A DNA stretch of 64,000 nucleotides from Triangularia verruculosa (GCA_033296885.1 MU863987.1:62001-126000), one strand, 5' to 3'. Shown: positions 10,105 to 20,869, counted from the stretch's first letter. Notes: generated by a model not told the origin, from the sequence alone. Made by a program: numbers and translations.

Positions 10105-10703
10105 ATGTCCAGCCAGCCCAAGAACGTCTTCGACTGGGAGGCAATTCGTAAGCGCCTTATTCTCTGACTAAAATACATCAGACCGGGTGCTAACCGCGTG
10201 CAGGCGCCGTCCTCGAGAAGGAGCGCGGCCCCCACAAGCTGCCCGTCAGAAAGACCTTCCAAAAGACCGCCAAGGCCGTCTTGGACGATCTCGATGAAAA
10301 GAAGATCTCCCACCAAATCCAGCTTCGCGACTGCCGTCAGGAGCTGGAGAAGACCGAATATTCCTGGAATGACGTGCCCACCGAGGAGGCGCTTACCACT
10401 GAGCGCGAGCCGGCCTACGATATTATGCCGATCCGGTCGATTACCCGCCGAATGTTTTTCAGACTTTGCGAGAAGTGGATTCTATCTGACATGCAAGATA
10501 CGGGTGCCGTGGAGGGCGCCAAGAAGAGTGGTATGTTGCTATCGATCTACGAATGTACAATATTTGCAGCCACATGCAGCTAACCGCGCTTGCTCGCGAC
10601 AGAGGTGGTCACCACAGGACCGGTGACTCAGCTTACTGAACCTGAATGGGAAATTGTTGAAGGTTCGGGAGACTGGGTTTGGGTTGAGGAGAAGACGCTT
10701 TAA
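10105..10703 (+). CDS. array member 8, three-exon small protein
   Basis: Exons 10105-10147, 10204-10530, 10603-10703; 156 residues. Exon 1 encodes MSSQPKN-VFDWEAI. Exon 2 has L-E-K-E-R-G-P-H-K-L-P, KKISHQIQLRDCRQELEKTEY, a 30-residue linker and RRMFFRLCEKWILSDM. Exon 3 has EPEWEIVEGSGDWVWVEEKTL, again two aromatic/aliphatic units separated by acidic residues. Shares RGP-KLP, the ATEY/KTEY block and MFFRL/LFFRL with member 9, so these two form a subgroup. Both introns phase 1; start fixed by exon-1 alignment. Codon usage is more GC-rich than in members 1-5. Confidence 0.85.
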
Positions 10704-11150
10704 ACGGTTGGTGGCGTCGGTCACGTTTCGCACGAGGTTGGGCAAGCTCTCGAGCTCCATCATTAAAGGTTAGCTAGATACGGTACCAGGTAGTCACCCA
10801 GATGGCAGACGCACTGATGTACATGACTTTTATCTTCCGAAGATGACAATTGTGGTGAATTCATGTTGTGGGAACGTATCTCGGCATGTAAAATCTGTGC
10901 TTCGGGGCTTGATCAAATACGGGTCCAAAAGCTGTTGCTCCCGAGAAGCTCTGATCACGCCCACACTCCCCCACCTACGTAGGTACCTACCTATGCAGCA
11001 AACCTACCTACCTATCTAAATCTTACCTGCGATTTATTCCTTCGACTTCTCACATCCGACAACACCGGTCGCTAGTGCGCCACTCGCAACCTATACCTGA
11101 ACAACCTACACAAGAACTCTTCACTCACCACTCCTCCGGATCTGTCCAAG
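10704..11150. other. array spacer 8-9
   Basis: Promoter region of member 9 with an exact 9-mer at 10933-10941 and a CCTACCTA/GGTACCTA-type block at about 10970-11020. No gene seen. Confidence 0.5.
10933..10941 (+). promoter_or_regulatory. shared upstream element, exact copy (member 9)
   Basis: TGTTGCTCC at about -218 from the ATG of member 9, followed by CGAGAAG. Confidence 0.5.
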
Positions 11151-11749
11151 ATGCCACGAGAGGGAAACGTCTTCCCCTGGGGAAAGATCTGTAAGCTATA
11201 CTCCCATCTCTCCACGGAAAACTCCTAATCATATACCAATAGGGACCAAGCTCTCAAAGGACCGCGGTCCCGAGAAGCTGCCCCTCCGATCCACTTTCAT
11301 CTCAGTCGCCGGGTCTCTCCTCAAGACTTTGCATCAAGAGAAGATGATCCCTGTTCGGGATCTCATTCGTGACTGCAAGGAACGGATGGAGGCGACCGAG
11401 TACAGATTGACCGACATCCCATCTACCGAGGAGGAGGCTGACAAGGTCGGGGAGAAATTCGGGGACATGTCTGCCCAGTCTATCTCCCGATGTCTTTTCT
11501 TCCGGCTGCTTCTCCTTTGGCTTGAAGTAATCCTTGAGAAGACCTGTGAGACGGCCATCATGGGCGTGGATGACTATGGTATGTTATGACCTGGAAGTTG
11601 ATTTGGCAATGAGTCTTAACTGACAATGATGTTTCATAACAGATGTAATCCCTACAGCCCAAGATGTTGCCAATTTGGAGCCTGACTGGCAGGTTGTCAG
11701 CAACTTTGAGGACTGGGTCTGGGTCAGTGTGGCTAAGACAAAGAACTAA
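11151..11749 (+). CDS. array member 9, three-exon small protein
   Basis: Exons 11151-11190, 11243-11578, 11643-11749; 160 residues. Exon 1 encodes M-P-R-E-G-N-VFPWGKI. Exon 2 has K-D-R-G-P-E-K-L-P-L, IPVRDLIRDCKERMEATEY, a linker rich in Glu, and RCLFFRLLLLWLEVILEK, ending D-D-Y before a phase-1 donor. Exon 3 has LEPDWQVVSNFEDWVWVSVAKTKN. The helix LFFRLLLLWLEVIL is the most hydrophobic stretch in the family but is short and flanked by charges, so I read it as an amphipathic helix and not a membrane anchor. Pairs with member 8. Confidence 0.85.
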
Positions 11750-12298
11750 AATGGTTTGTAGCATGCTGAGGCATGCGCCTAGCTTTGGAGGTTCTAGAAG
11801 GGTTGGCTCAATAGAATTACATACCTTACGTTTTTCACGGTGAACGAACATACTGCTTTGTGTGAAGCTTTCACCTTTTTTAAATTACCTATATGCTGCT
11901 CAGCTGGCTGCCCAGTGCGGATAAAGCTCTGAGGAGGTTCTCATTGGTGCCATCCATGGTTTTTGCTCCAAGTGAATGCCCAAATTCATGCCACATTACA
12001 ACAACAAAGATGATGCTCCGCCCTCTGCCAACAAGAATAAAGCCCAAGACACATCCGAGCTTCATTTTCGCGCTCTTTTAGGCTCCCCAGCCACCAGTGG
12101 TAGCCTGGCACGCGAAAAACCTTGCAAACGCCACAATCGACGTCAAATTCATCACACGCACCGGCAACACACAACTTTACCTTTCCTCCAATTCTTTTTT
12201 TTCCCCATCATTTTATGATTGTCTTTTGCAACCGCAGATTCTTCCAGAATAATCTGCGCACCACCACAAGACCACCTATCCGCGACATACAGACAATC
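11750..12298. other. array spacer 9-10
   Basis: Promoter region of member 10; near-match of the 9-mer at 11961-11969. An open frame from 12122 joins exon 1 of member 10 but has no support as coding. Confidence 0.45.
11961..11969 (+). promoter_or_regulatory. shared upstream element, one mismatch (member 10)
   Basis: TTTTGCTCC, about -338 from the ATG of member 10. Confidence 0.3.
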
Positions 12299-13117
12299 AT
12301 GGACCGAAACAACAACGACGAGAACATGGCCGACGCCCCCAGCGGCCCCGACCAGAACATCCCACCTCAGTGGGACGAGCCCCCTCCTCCTGAAGACACC
12401 GTGTTCAACTGGCCCTGTATCCGTAAGTCCCCTCCACCCATACCCCCTCACTTGTTCTCTCACCAACATCGCCCCTTCCTACCAGGCGACCAGCTCTACA
12501 GCCGCGACCAGCATGAAGATCACACCTCCCTCGACGCCATTCCCGACGAGGCCGATCCCATCCCTCTCGACACCCAGACCGACCACCCCTACCCCCAGGC
12601 AGACCCCAGACCCCAGTTCGAGTCTGTCGCCCAGCTCCTCCTCGAACAATACCTCTGTGTCAAAGAAGGCGAGGTCTTCGACGACATCGTGTACCTCGCC
12701 AAACTCCGCCAACTTTCCGAGGCCTGCGAGAAGCAGAAGAATATGGCGCGGTATATGATAAAGTGTGCCAGGATGAAACAACGCAATGGTCATGGCGGAT
12801 GCGATAAAAAAGACGCGTGGGTGAGAAGAGATTTCTTTGAGATGCTTGGGCAGAATCTGAAGGTGTTCATCCAGGGTCAGGAGAGGGTTGGTAAGTGATA
12901 CTGACGATGGGAGATATGGTGTGGGGTGCTGACGGTGAAATATCTAGTTGAGAAGTTGTGGACGCAGTCGGATTGGAAGAAGGAACATGATGTCATGACG
13001 GGCTTGGAGATGTTGAGTGTGGGTGGTAGTGGGGGATTGAAGGAAAGGGCCGAGGCCGAGGACGATGGGATGGAGGGTGTTGAGGGAAGTGGAATGAATG
13101 GTGGGAGTAGGAGATGA
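12299..13117 (+). CDS. array member 10, enlarged family member
   Basis: Exons 12299-12422, 12486-12890, 12948-13117; 232 residues, the largest member. Exon 1 is extended by an Asn/Asp/Pro-rich N-terminus (about 32 residues) and ends EDTVFNWPCI with the family phase-1 donor. Exon 2 has an insert of Pro/Asp-rich low-complexity sequence, then EACEKQKNMARYMIKCARM in place of the DCR core, and KDAWVRRDFFEMLGQNLKVF for the FF helix. Exon 3 has SDWKKEHDV, without a clear WxxV, and a Gly/Glu-rich tail. Intron 1 is 63 nt, in frame and free of stops, so retention would give a longer protein; the conserved junction argues for splicing. Most divergent of the spliced members apart from member 2. Confidence 0.75.
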
Positions 13118-13525
13118 GGTACTGTGGTCTCCACCTCGTCTTTTAGGAGTAACGAGGCTATGAGGGTCAATATGAACAACTGTTGACACAAGGCACCACT
13201 TATTGACAGCAGTAATATCATGGACACACTGTGACGGCAACGGAGCTCACTGATCCTGGTCACCCTTTGGGTCGGTGTCCCTAAAACCGTCGTCCACGGG
13301 CGGGGAATAGCGGTCTAATAGTAGCTCGACATTTGAAACGTCGAGGGGATTTGCGAAAAGTCGCCTTCTCGATCCGACTTGCCGGATGCCCTTATTTCGA
13401 GGAGATGTATAGGTAATTGGCTAGCGGAGAGAGAAGATAAGGATGACTGACCCATCCAAGTATTGAATTGCCTACAGATCTACATATTTCAAGCCACTGG
13501 CGAAGTGAATCTGAAGACCGAGATC
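13118..13525. other. convergent spacer
   Basis: Between the stops of member 10 and the next HET gene. Nothing recognised. Confidence 0.6.
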
Positions 13526-15072
13526 TTACGAGGATTTTGCCCGGAACCCGACCCTCAATGTCAGCCTCGGTCGCTGGTTGAAGAGGTCCTTGATAACCGC
13601 AATTACTATTCTCCTGCCGTCTGAATTTTGACAATCTACCCAGTATGCTAATAGCGGGTTACCCGCGTCATACCCAATGTCGGTGCTCCATTTTGGGTCC
13701 ATCTCGACCAACTCCCCCCACGGCTTGTCCATTGTCACCTTGATATCGGCAGTGAAGTCGGCGGCTGCTGATGACTGAAGGCTAAAGATTGCTGGAGTCA
13801 GGTGTTCCCCATCTTCAGGCAGTGGTGTGGGAAGGGTAAAGACTGCGGCATTCGAGTCCCAGCAGCGCGAGGGCTGGACATCTCCTAATACCAGGAGCTT
13901 GGATTGGAGTTGAAACAAGATACTGGAAGGGCGAGGGTGGTACCGGTAGTCTTCCTCCATGACGACGGTTTGGCGGACATAAAATGCTGTATTGGTAGCC
14001 AGTTCTTCCGACGACGTGTCGTAGGAGCCTAGGTGTCGGGTTGAGACACGGGCGTATTGATGGGGGCCAACCTTTTGCATGTGTAATCCCGCCAGGCGAA
14101 CACCGCGTTTTCGAACGCCAGAAAGCACTGCAATGAACCCATATGGTTTATCTTCTTGGTCCGGTGAAAGAGCTAGTGATAATTTAAGCCCCTTGTTTGT
14201 GAGCTCGAAGGAATCATTCCCACTGGGACGAGCCCATCGGACGTCTTGGCAGGTTGCGAAGTAGGAGGGAGACGTTGCAAAGAGGCCGCAGTGTGCGTCG
14301 TCGGCTGCCTCGGGATTCATCCAGGCAAATATAGACAAATCGTCGGATCCTTTGATGATCTCCTGTTGCAGTCGGATAAAGGCTCGCTCTCCCTCCCCAT
14401 AGAGCATAGGCATGTTGATGTCGAAGAGGCCCAAGAGGCAATACGCGGCATCTTCTATCCTGGTCGTTTGTCTTTTGGCTGCCCAGCTCATTCGTTCGGC
14501 AATAGATCTCCCTCTCAAATCTCCAGTCCTCAGGACAAGGTTTGGAACACCGGTTTGGTCTTCAATAAGCCTTGCCCAGTCTTCCTTGGTCCCTGCCCGT
14601 GTCCAGCTATTCGTGTAGAAAACCAGTTCCCGAGGTGCGATCAGCTCTTGTAATGTCCAGCCTCTCGAGACCAGGTTGATGCCTTGAACTTTGATTCCCA
14701 AGCAGAACGTTTTCGCTCCTTCGCTGGTAGTGGTGGCACGTCGCAGAGATAAGTATAGCAAACGGTGGCGGCGCGATACCAGCGAAACATCGAGTTGATG
14801 GCCTCTGACAACTCAGTACTGCTTGTCTTGTCGATGCAGCATGTATCAACCCAGAGGTACTCTAGACCATTCCTGGTTGCCTCAGCTGCGCATGCCTTGA
14901 TCTTCTGGAATCCCCGTTTGGCTTCGGCAAGTGCTCTCCGAGTCGGCTTGAGTATCTCCTTGTAGGTAACCTCTTCATCCTCCCAGCGGTGCGACAGGAT
15001 AGCGTATGGCGGTATGGCGCTTTCGTCCAGGAACTCCTCGAATTCAAGACTGCGCGCTTTGAGCAACCTCAT
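13526..15072 (-). pseudogene. HET-domain protein with one frameshift
   Basis: HET protein of the MRLL-type architecture. The N-terminal part (ATG at 15072) has MRLLKARSLEFEEF, PPYAILSHRWEDEEVTY, GLEYLWVDTCCIDK and MFRWYRAATVCYTYL. The reading frame then shifts at about 14663-14670, in the segment that should read into RGWTLQELIAP; the downstream frame supplies that block and a C-terminal half with RIEDAAYCLLGLFDINMPMLYGEGERAF, typical of HET proteins with a DUF8212-like tail. A 1-base change is needed; no GT..AG pair of usual length spans the point. Either this allele is inactive or there is a sequencing error. It closes the small-gene array on the right, as another HET gene does on the left. 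Without the lesion the product would be about 515 residues. Confidence 0.8.
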
Positions 15073-15517
15073 TGTCAAAAGTGTGTTGTCGTGCAGCGTA
15101 GGTGGGAGATGATAGTTGCTGCAGGGAGAGGCTCAAAACGAGATATGAGATGAAAAGCAAGGTAACTTGTGGTAGCACGAGTGGTAAAGTGAGAAGTTGG
15201 AGTGTTACGCATCCCTGGGTCCTCGAAGGTTGGGCATCAACTGCTTGGGCTCGGGGTGATGCAAGAGCCCCGCCTAGATGCAATATGCAATTCAACAGTA
15301 AATGGTCGGTATATATCTAGATACATTGTACTGCCTAATTTGAGGCATGTCGCGCGAAGTTCTTTCTTCAGTCAGAGCTATGTTCTCAAAGGGTGCTGCA
15401 ATGCTCTTATTCCCTTACCCTCACGCTAAAGTAGATGCCAGGATCTTGAATAATCATTTTGTTCGCTATGGGACTTAATATCTCAGGGAACCCGGCACCT
15501 TTACACACATTACCCGC
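15073..15517. other. HET promoter region
   Basis: Lies between the start of the frameshifted HET gene and the stop of the DUF1479 gene. No 9-mer of the array type, no other feature seen. Confidence 0.5.
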
Positions 15518-17184
15518 TCAAATGAATCCCAAGGCCTCATTGGCCAATCTGACAGCTTCCTTCCCACCTGGCGTATCATTCTCAAGAGCCACCAGCTTGT
15601 CTAGACCAAGTGACTGAACACCTACGGGGTCACAAAATTTCATAACATAATCTTCCGTAGGACGCCCCACATGCCGAGACTCGCCCTGTCCACCGGGGAA
15701 ATCAGGTGCTGGTGTGCCCTCCAGAAAAGCTGCACGTTGACTCGCCACATATTTAGCACTGGCTTCAGTGGTGGGGCATACTGGGATATACATGACGCTT
15801 GAGTCGCCCTGGCCGTTGTGTGTCTTGTCAACGGCGTGGATGGCTACACCATACTGTTAGTTCCCACCAGAAACCAGAAACGGCCGAGACATGTACTCAC
15901 TGTCACAATGCCACATGACATAATCTCCTGGTCTGACCTCAGGGACATGCACCATCGTCCTCTCCAGCTCCAGATGTGGGTGCAGACCTTCAGGGAATTC
16001 CTGGCCATGACCCGGTGTCGCACCCTGAAGGTCACTCGTCATCTTCTCGCCACCTGTGAACTCCCAGTTATCAACCTCCAAATGCCTCCTCTTGTCACCA
16101 CCAAGCTCATTAAGAGTCTTGATGTCCCTGAAGAATGGCCTCAACAAGGTGTACACAGCTGTCTCCCTGACAAGAGGATTGACAAGCAGTGTTCCCTCAC
16201 CAGGTCCGGAATGGCTCATTGAAAGCCACCCCTGGAAAGTGCGGAACATGCTGCAAGCTCCCAACCCGTCATATCGATTTGTCACGGCATTCAATCTGCC
16301 ACTTGCATCGAAGGGATCATAGCTTTCCCAGTCTCCTCGAAATATCGGGTTGTAAATGCCACCAAGGCCATAGCCGTCCTCTTCCCAGCGTTCGACACTA
16401 CCTCCGTCTTGGTGGGGCCCGAGGGCAAACTGGGCGTCGCCTGGCTGTCTGATTCTGAGGCGGTCGGCGTAGCACAGCGGGGTGGAAAGCGACACGGGTG
16501 TGTTTGGGTTGGAGGTGTGCCACAGAGAGGACATTAGAGTGGTCTGGGTTTTGAGGAGCGAGGGGTGAAATCGGGCCCGGGCTTGGGAGCTGGACCAGTA
16601 AAGCTCGAGGACCTGAGGGTTGTCCGAAGGAAAACCTACTTGATGTCAGTGCCATAATTGAAATTTATTGGATTGAGAAAGGTACCTCGTGTATGTGGAT
16701 TCTGACGGACATACTCCTCGATCTCATACTTGTACGCCCTGGCTTCATCTTCAGGTATCACTCCTTTGATGACTGCCACGCCTCTCTTTTTGAGTTCTGG
16801 TTTGGAGGCCGCGATATCTTGATCGAGGTGACTGAATCTGATTTCAGGGATGATGGACGGGCCTCTTTGGGCGATGACTTCATTCTCACGCTGCAGCACT
16901 CCGAGAAGTCGTTTCCAGCTGGCCACAACCGCTTGTTCATGGCCTTGGACCAACCTGAGTTTGAGTTGGCGGTAACGATCTGGGAGAGGCTCCGCTGCCT
17001 TGCCGGAAAGCGAAGCGAACGCATCCGAGATGTCTCCTTCCCGTTTGCCGGGGCTCATAGATGCCATGGAGGCAATCTTCCGGGTCTCTTGTCGTGGTTG
17101 TTGCCGACATCTGTGAAGGAGCGGGGTGGATAGCCGTACACGGCATGTCGCCGACGGCAGTCTGCTAGGGAGAGCGACCTTCAT
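15518..17184 (-). CDS. DUF1479-family protein (non-haem iron oxygenase-like)
   Basis: Exons 16686-17184, 15901-16635, 15518-15843; 519 residues. Belongs to the DUF1479 (bacterial YbiU-like) family, a double-stranded beta-helix fold related to phytanoyl-CoA dioxygenases; the reaction is unknown. Visible support: RGVAVIKGVIPEDEARAYK (about 130-148), LGPHQDGGSVERWE with a candidate metal His-x-Asp, MFRTFQGWLSMSHSGPGEGTLLVNP, and after the second intron the distal H in IHAVDKTHNG. The intron at 15844-15900 splits the codon just before that His block (GACA|GTGAGT...GTGTAG|CC). The first 35 residues are Arg/Ser-rich with no acidic residue and could be a mitochondrial presequence; a downstream Met near residue 40 is an alternative start. 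Full length for the family. Confidence 0.88.
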
Positions 17185-18006
17185 GTTGGATACCGACGAT
17201 GTTCAAGTTCAGGTGAGTCTGAAAAGGAATTTGTGAAGACAATATGATCGAGGTGGAATGTCAGAGCGGGGAGAGAAGGTTCAGACTCTCAATGGCATGA
17301 TTGTAAGGAAAACACCTCAGTGGCCTTGGATAATCACGGCGTAATAATATACCCGAAAGCCTCGTCCCTCCGTTGTTACACAAGGCGGTTACTCGACGGA
17401 ACTGCTGGTTTAGGCTATTCGGAGCCCTGACTTCGTGATAGGAACGAGTCACGATCTGGCTACGTCATAGCTCCATTGCAGGGAGTGTCCCTGAAAACTG
17501 GCGAATCTTGTGCAACAGAGCATCCATTTTCTGAGCTGTTTGGGAAACTGTAATGGGTTCCGATATGGAGTCTTCTGAACGGGCCGAATTATGAGGATAT
17601 GCTATGCCTGTTTATCATTCATGTAAGTGTGAATCAAGCAGCCGGAGTGTGGAGGTGGATCTGGGGTGCATCGCTGTACCCACATGAACCCCGCTAGGCA
17701 GGAAGCGGACTTGCCAGATAGGGATGCCCCGCGACGCTACCCCACAAAAATCCAATGGCTTCTTCCGCCGCCACCGACAAACACAGACCCGACCCGACCC
17801 GACCACGACGGACAGAACGACGGGCTCAAACGGAAGCGACTGCGAACCCAAAGAACAGCTTTTGCATATCCCGATATTGTTTTGTTTCTGTTTCGCTGTT
17901 CCGAGGAAAAAACAACTGTCTCCACAATCAGCGGGCCTGCAAAACGTGGGGCGCGGGGCGGAACTGTTGCAGCATCTACCCATCAGAGGACTCCGACTTT
18001 TTGAAC
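17185..18006. other. divergent promoter region
   Basis: Shared 5' region of the DUF1479 gene and the zinc-cluster gene. Contains an ACCCG microsatellite near 17784-17803. An open frame continuing into the zinc-cluster ATG is treated as leader. Confidence 0.5.
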
Positions 18007-20734
18007 ATGGCAGCCAAACCTGTGGTCTTTGTAGCCACTGATTCGTCCGGTCTTCCGGTCAAGAGAAAGCAAGCACATCAGGCATGCGATACTTGCAGGA
18101 AAAGAAAGGTATGCCATGTCTTTCTCATGTCTTTCAGCCCTCCACCGAAATCTGCAACAGTTGGTGTGCAAGGTTTCGATCAAGGCCTGCCAAGCATGCG
18201 GAGAGATCAGTACCAGCACCAGGTTTAGGACCTACGGAAGCATATTCAGCATCCAGCAGGCATTTCTAATCTCATAGTTACGGGTTTTTATACTCTACAA
18301 CCATCATACTAAGGGTTAGCTTTGTGGCTGACTTTCAACATAGAAACGCTGTGGACATCTTCCTGGAAACACACTATCGGATGAATCCAGTATCCCAGAA
18401 ACTGGAAGCCCGAAACCATCGCCGAATAGACAACCACAACGTACGCACGAACCTAGCCAACAGTCAAGCCCAAAGCCACAAGATCTTCCCGATGCGGACG
18501 TATCTAACGCCGCCGCCGAGCTCCTTCTTCGTTTCTTCTCCCATGCCCGCGACAAACCTGGGCGAGGTGATACTGGTCATGACGGCGCGCAAAGAAAAAC
18601 ACAGCCCGTCGATCCAGCTCCGAGGTTTCTAGGAGAAACAAACCCAGAAGGAATACTGGCTGAAGCCACGTGGCCATCCCGAAACCGAGATAGCGAAACG
18701 GACAAACGACCTGGTGTCGCTGTTCCACCTTGGGGGGTCTCATCGCCAGCGATCAACAGAGCCGTGGATTCTGGCAGTGACGAAGTCGAAGAACCTCGTG
18801 GCTTCTTCTCTTTCCGTGTAGACGGGTCGTGGCTGAAGATACCTTTATGCGATTCGACCACCATCAAGTTAGTGAAGGAGCTCCTCGGCAACATGGAAAT
18901 GGCGCCGGCAGTATTACCCACCGAAGCCGAGTGGGCATTCATGAGAGATATGTATCTTCGAAAGATTCAACCGATATTTCCAATATTTGACAAAGAAACT
19001 CTCCTCGACCTTCCAGCACATAAGAAAATCCGTGAAGCAATTCAAGCGGCGGTCTGCCTTGCTATCTCGACTGATCCGGAAGTCCATGGCCGCTTGACGC
19101 TGGGCTCTCGTGGGCCAGATGGGGAAGGCTGGGTTCGTGAGGCTGTGGGTTACGAAGATTACTCACAAGCTTTGGCCAATTTCATCAACAAGCGCATCAA
19201 AGACCGTGAGCTCCCGCTGGTATACAACCTTCAAGTCATGTGTATCACATGCCTGTATTGGCAACCAGAGGAGGTACAAGAGCGGTCTGCCCCCCTCAAC
19301 CTATTCGGAGTCGTTGCGAGCATCGCAGCTTCACATGGCGTTCATCTGGAGCTACTTGGCAAAGGACATTTGGCCGATCAAAGTACCCCGGGCTCAGGAA
19401 AGCGACTGTTCAAGTGCATATATGCATTGGACCGGCTAATATCTGCATTTTCCGGACGACCAGTCATGTTCCACAACGAAGACCTCATGGACAAGCCAAG
19501 AGATGATCCGGAAGACCCACCCAGTTTTCGACTGTTCATGTCACTTATCGGTGTCTTGGACCAAGTGATCGAGATGTACCACCCACGGCCGACTGTAACG
19601 TACATCGATATTCCAGTCTACGAGCAGATGGCCTTGGATGTTGGAGCCCAGTGTGAGCCAGAGATGATACTGAGTGAGCATGCCAATCCCTGGCGCCCAT
19701 CTACCAATGGTGTGGTTTCTAACTGACGTGGTTCGATGCTAGCAACACTTGAAATCCTGTATCACGCCATCGGTGTTCTTTCCGTGAGAATGACCCGCGA
19801 ACGCTTTGCTACTGCGCCAGAAAACGATGGCAATAAGGCCGTGACACCTGGCAGCTACCAGCACTTGCCGCCAAGCAGCCTTAACGCACGCAGGTCGCAC
19901 TCCTCTGACCGGATCCTCGATGTGATAACCGCTTATAAGTTCTGCCCATTCCCATTCGTGCCCTATGCGCTGTCTCTTTCGCTCAGTGTTGTAAGTATTC
20001 GAGGCCGAGATGCTTAGCCCTTTGCTGACACTTTTACGCAGGCTTACCGCAAAATGAGATTTTCCAAACTCCCAATGTTCCGCGTCCGCGGCAAAGCCGA
20101 CTTCTTGAAAGTGGCCGCTGCCATGCGAGAATTCTGTCCCATTTGGGCCCAAGCCCGTCTTAGTAGCGAACTCGGCAACGCGGTTGTACGAAACCTTGAG
20201 CGTGGTGAGGCATTGCTTCGCGAACGCGCGAGAACGAATGGGGGTCTGTGTGCGCCATCAAAACCCAAGACCACTAACGACGATGGCTCGGCATTCAATA
20301 TTGAACTCCACTCTCGTGCCCGATGGCTTATTGAGAAGCCAGACGAAGGTGCAGGGCCTGACTCGACGAGATCTGCCCCTACCGCTACATCCGTGTCACT
20401 CCAAGCATCGCACATACCCCCACCAGCGTTCGAAATCCCGTCGCCTTCCTTAACACTTGTGAATCCACCCCAAAGCCTTTCTGAAGCCAGCGCCATAGCC
20501 GCGGGAAGCTTTAACGCGTCCATTTCCGGGCTTGGCCAACAAAATCTTAGCTTGTTCCCAACTGCTGGCGCCGATCAGGTTGGGTCTTCCTCTGGCGACT
20601 TCACGGCTGTTAATGACAGCTTGATCTTTGACTCATGGGACCCAACTCTCGCCCAGATGATTGACTATTCATTTGCGAGTAATTTAGATCCAGGGAACCC
20701 ATTTGGGTCATGCGAGTACATGGGATTCACATGA
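18007..20734 (+). CDS. zinc-cluster transcription factor, CTF1-like
   Basis: Exons 18007-18108, 18344-19652, 19743-19990, 20042-20734; 783 residues. The N-terminus has KRKQAHQACDTCRKRK, completed across a 235-nt intron by K-R-C-G-H. Thus C-x2-C-x6-C-x-H is present, but the second C-x2-C-x6-C half of a normal Zn2Cys6 cluster is absent (see findings). A Ser/Pro/Gln-rich linker follows, then RFLGETNPEGIL and a fungal transcription-factor middle homology region from about residue 190: LRKIQPIFPIFDKETLLDLP, ITCLYWQPEEVQERSAPLNLFGVVASIAASHGVH, and the late PYALSLSLSVAYRKMRFSKLPM block. These blocks recall the cutinase-regulator CTF1-beta group; this assignment is from memory. The C-terminus is Ser/Pro-rich and probably activating. 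Target genes are unknown. Confidence 0.82.
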
Positions 20735-20869
20735 TGGAGCTTTGTCTTTTTTCATCTAAGCTTGGGGATTCGTTGGCACCTGATGGAGATGATCGCCAGG
20801 TTTGTCATACCTGTCCATGTAAGTAATCAGGGTAGCCAATAACGATATTAGATATGCTACGGGAAATAT

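Noticed and set aside
12219..12758. Ser/Thr/Pro-rich open frame overlapping array member 10
   Set aside because: Out-of-frame shadow; the spliced family frame explains the region.
18109..18280. alternative second exon for the zinc cluster supplying further Cys (C-K-V-S-I-K-A-C-Q-A-C)
   Set aside because: The frame ends at a stop soon after, lacks the sixth Cys, and does not join the main exon; the 18344 acceptor gives K-R-C in frame.
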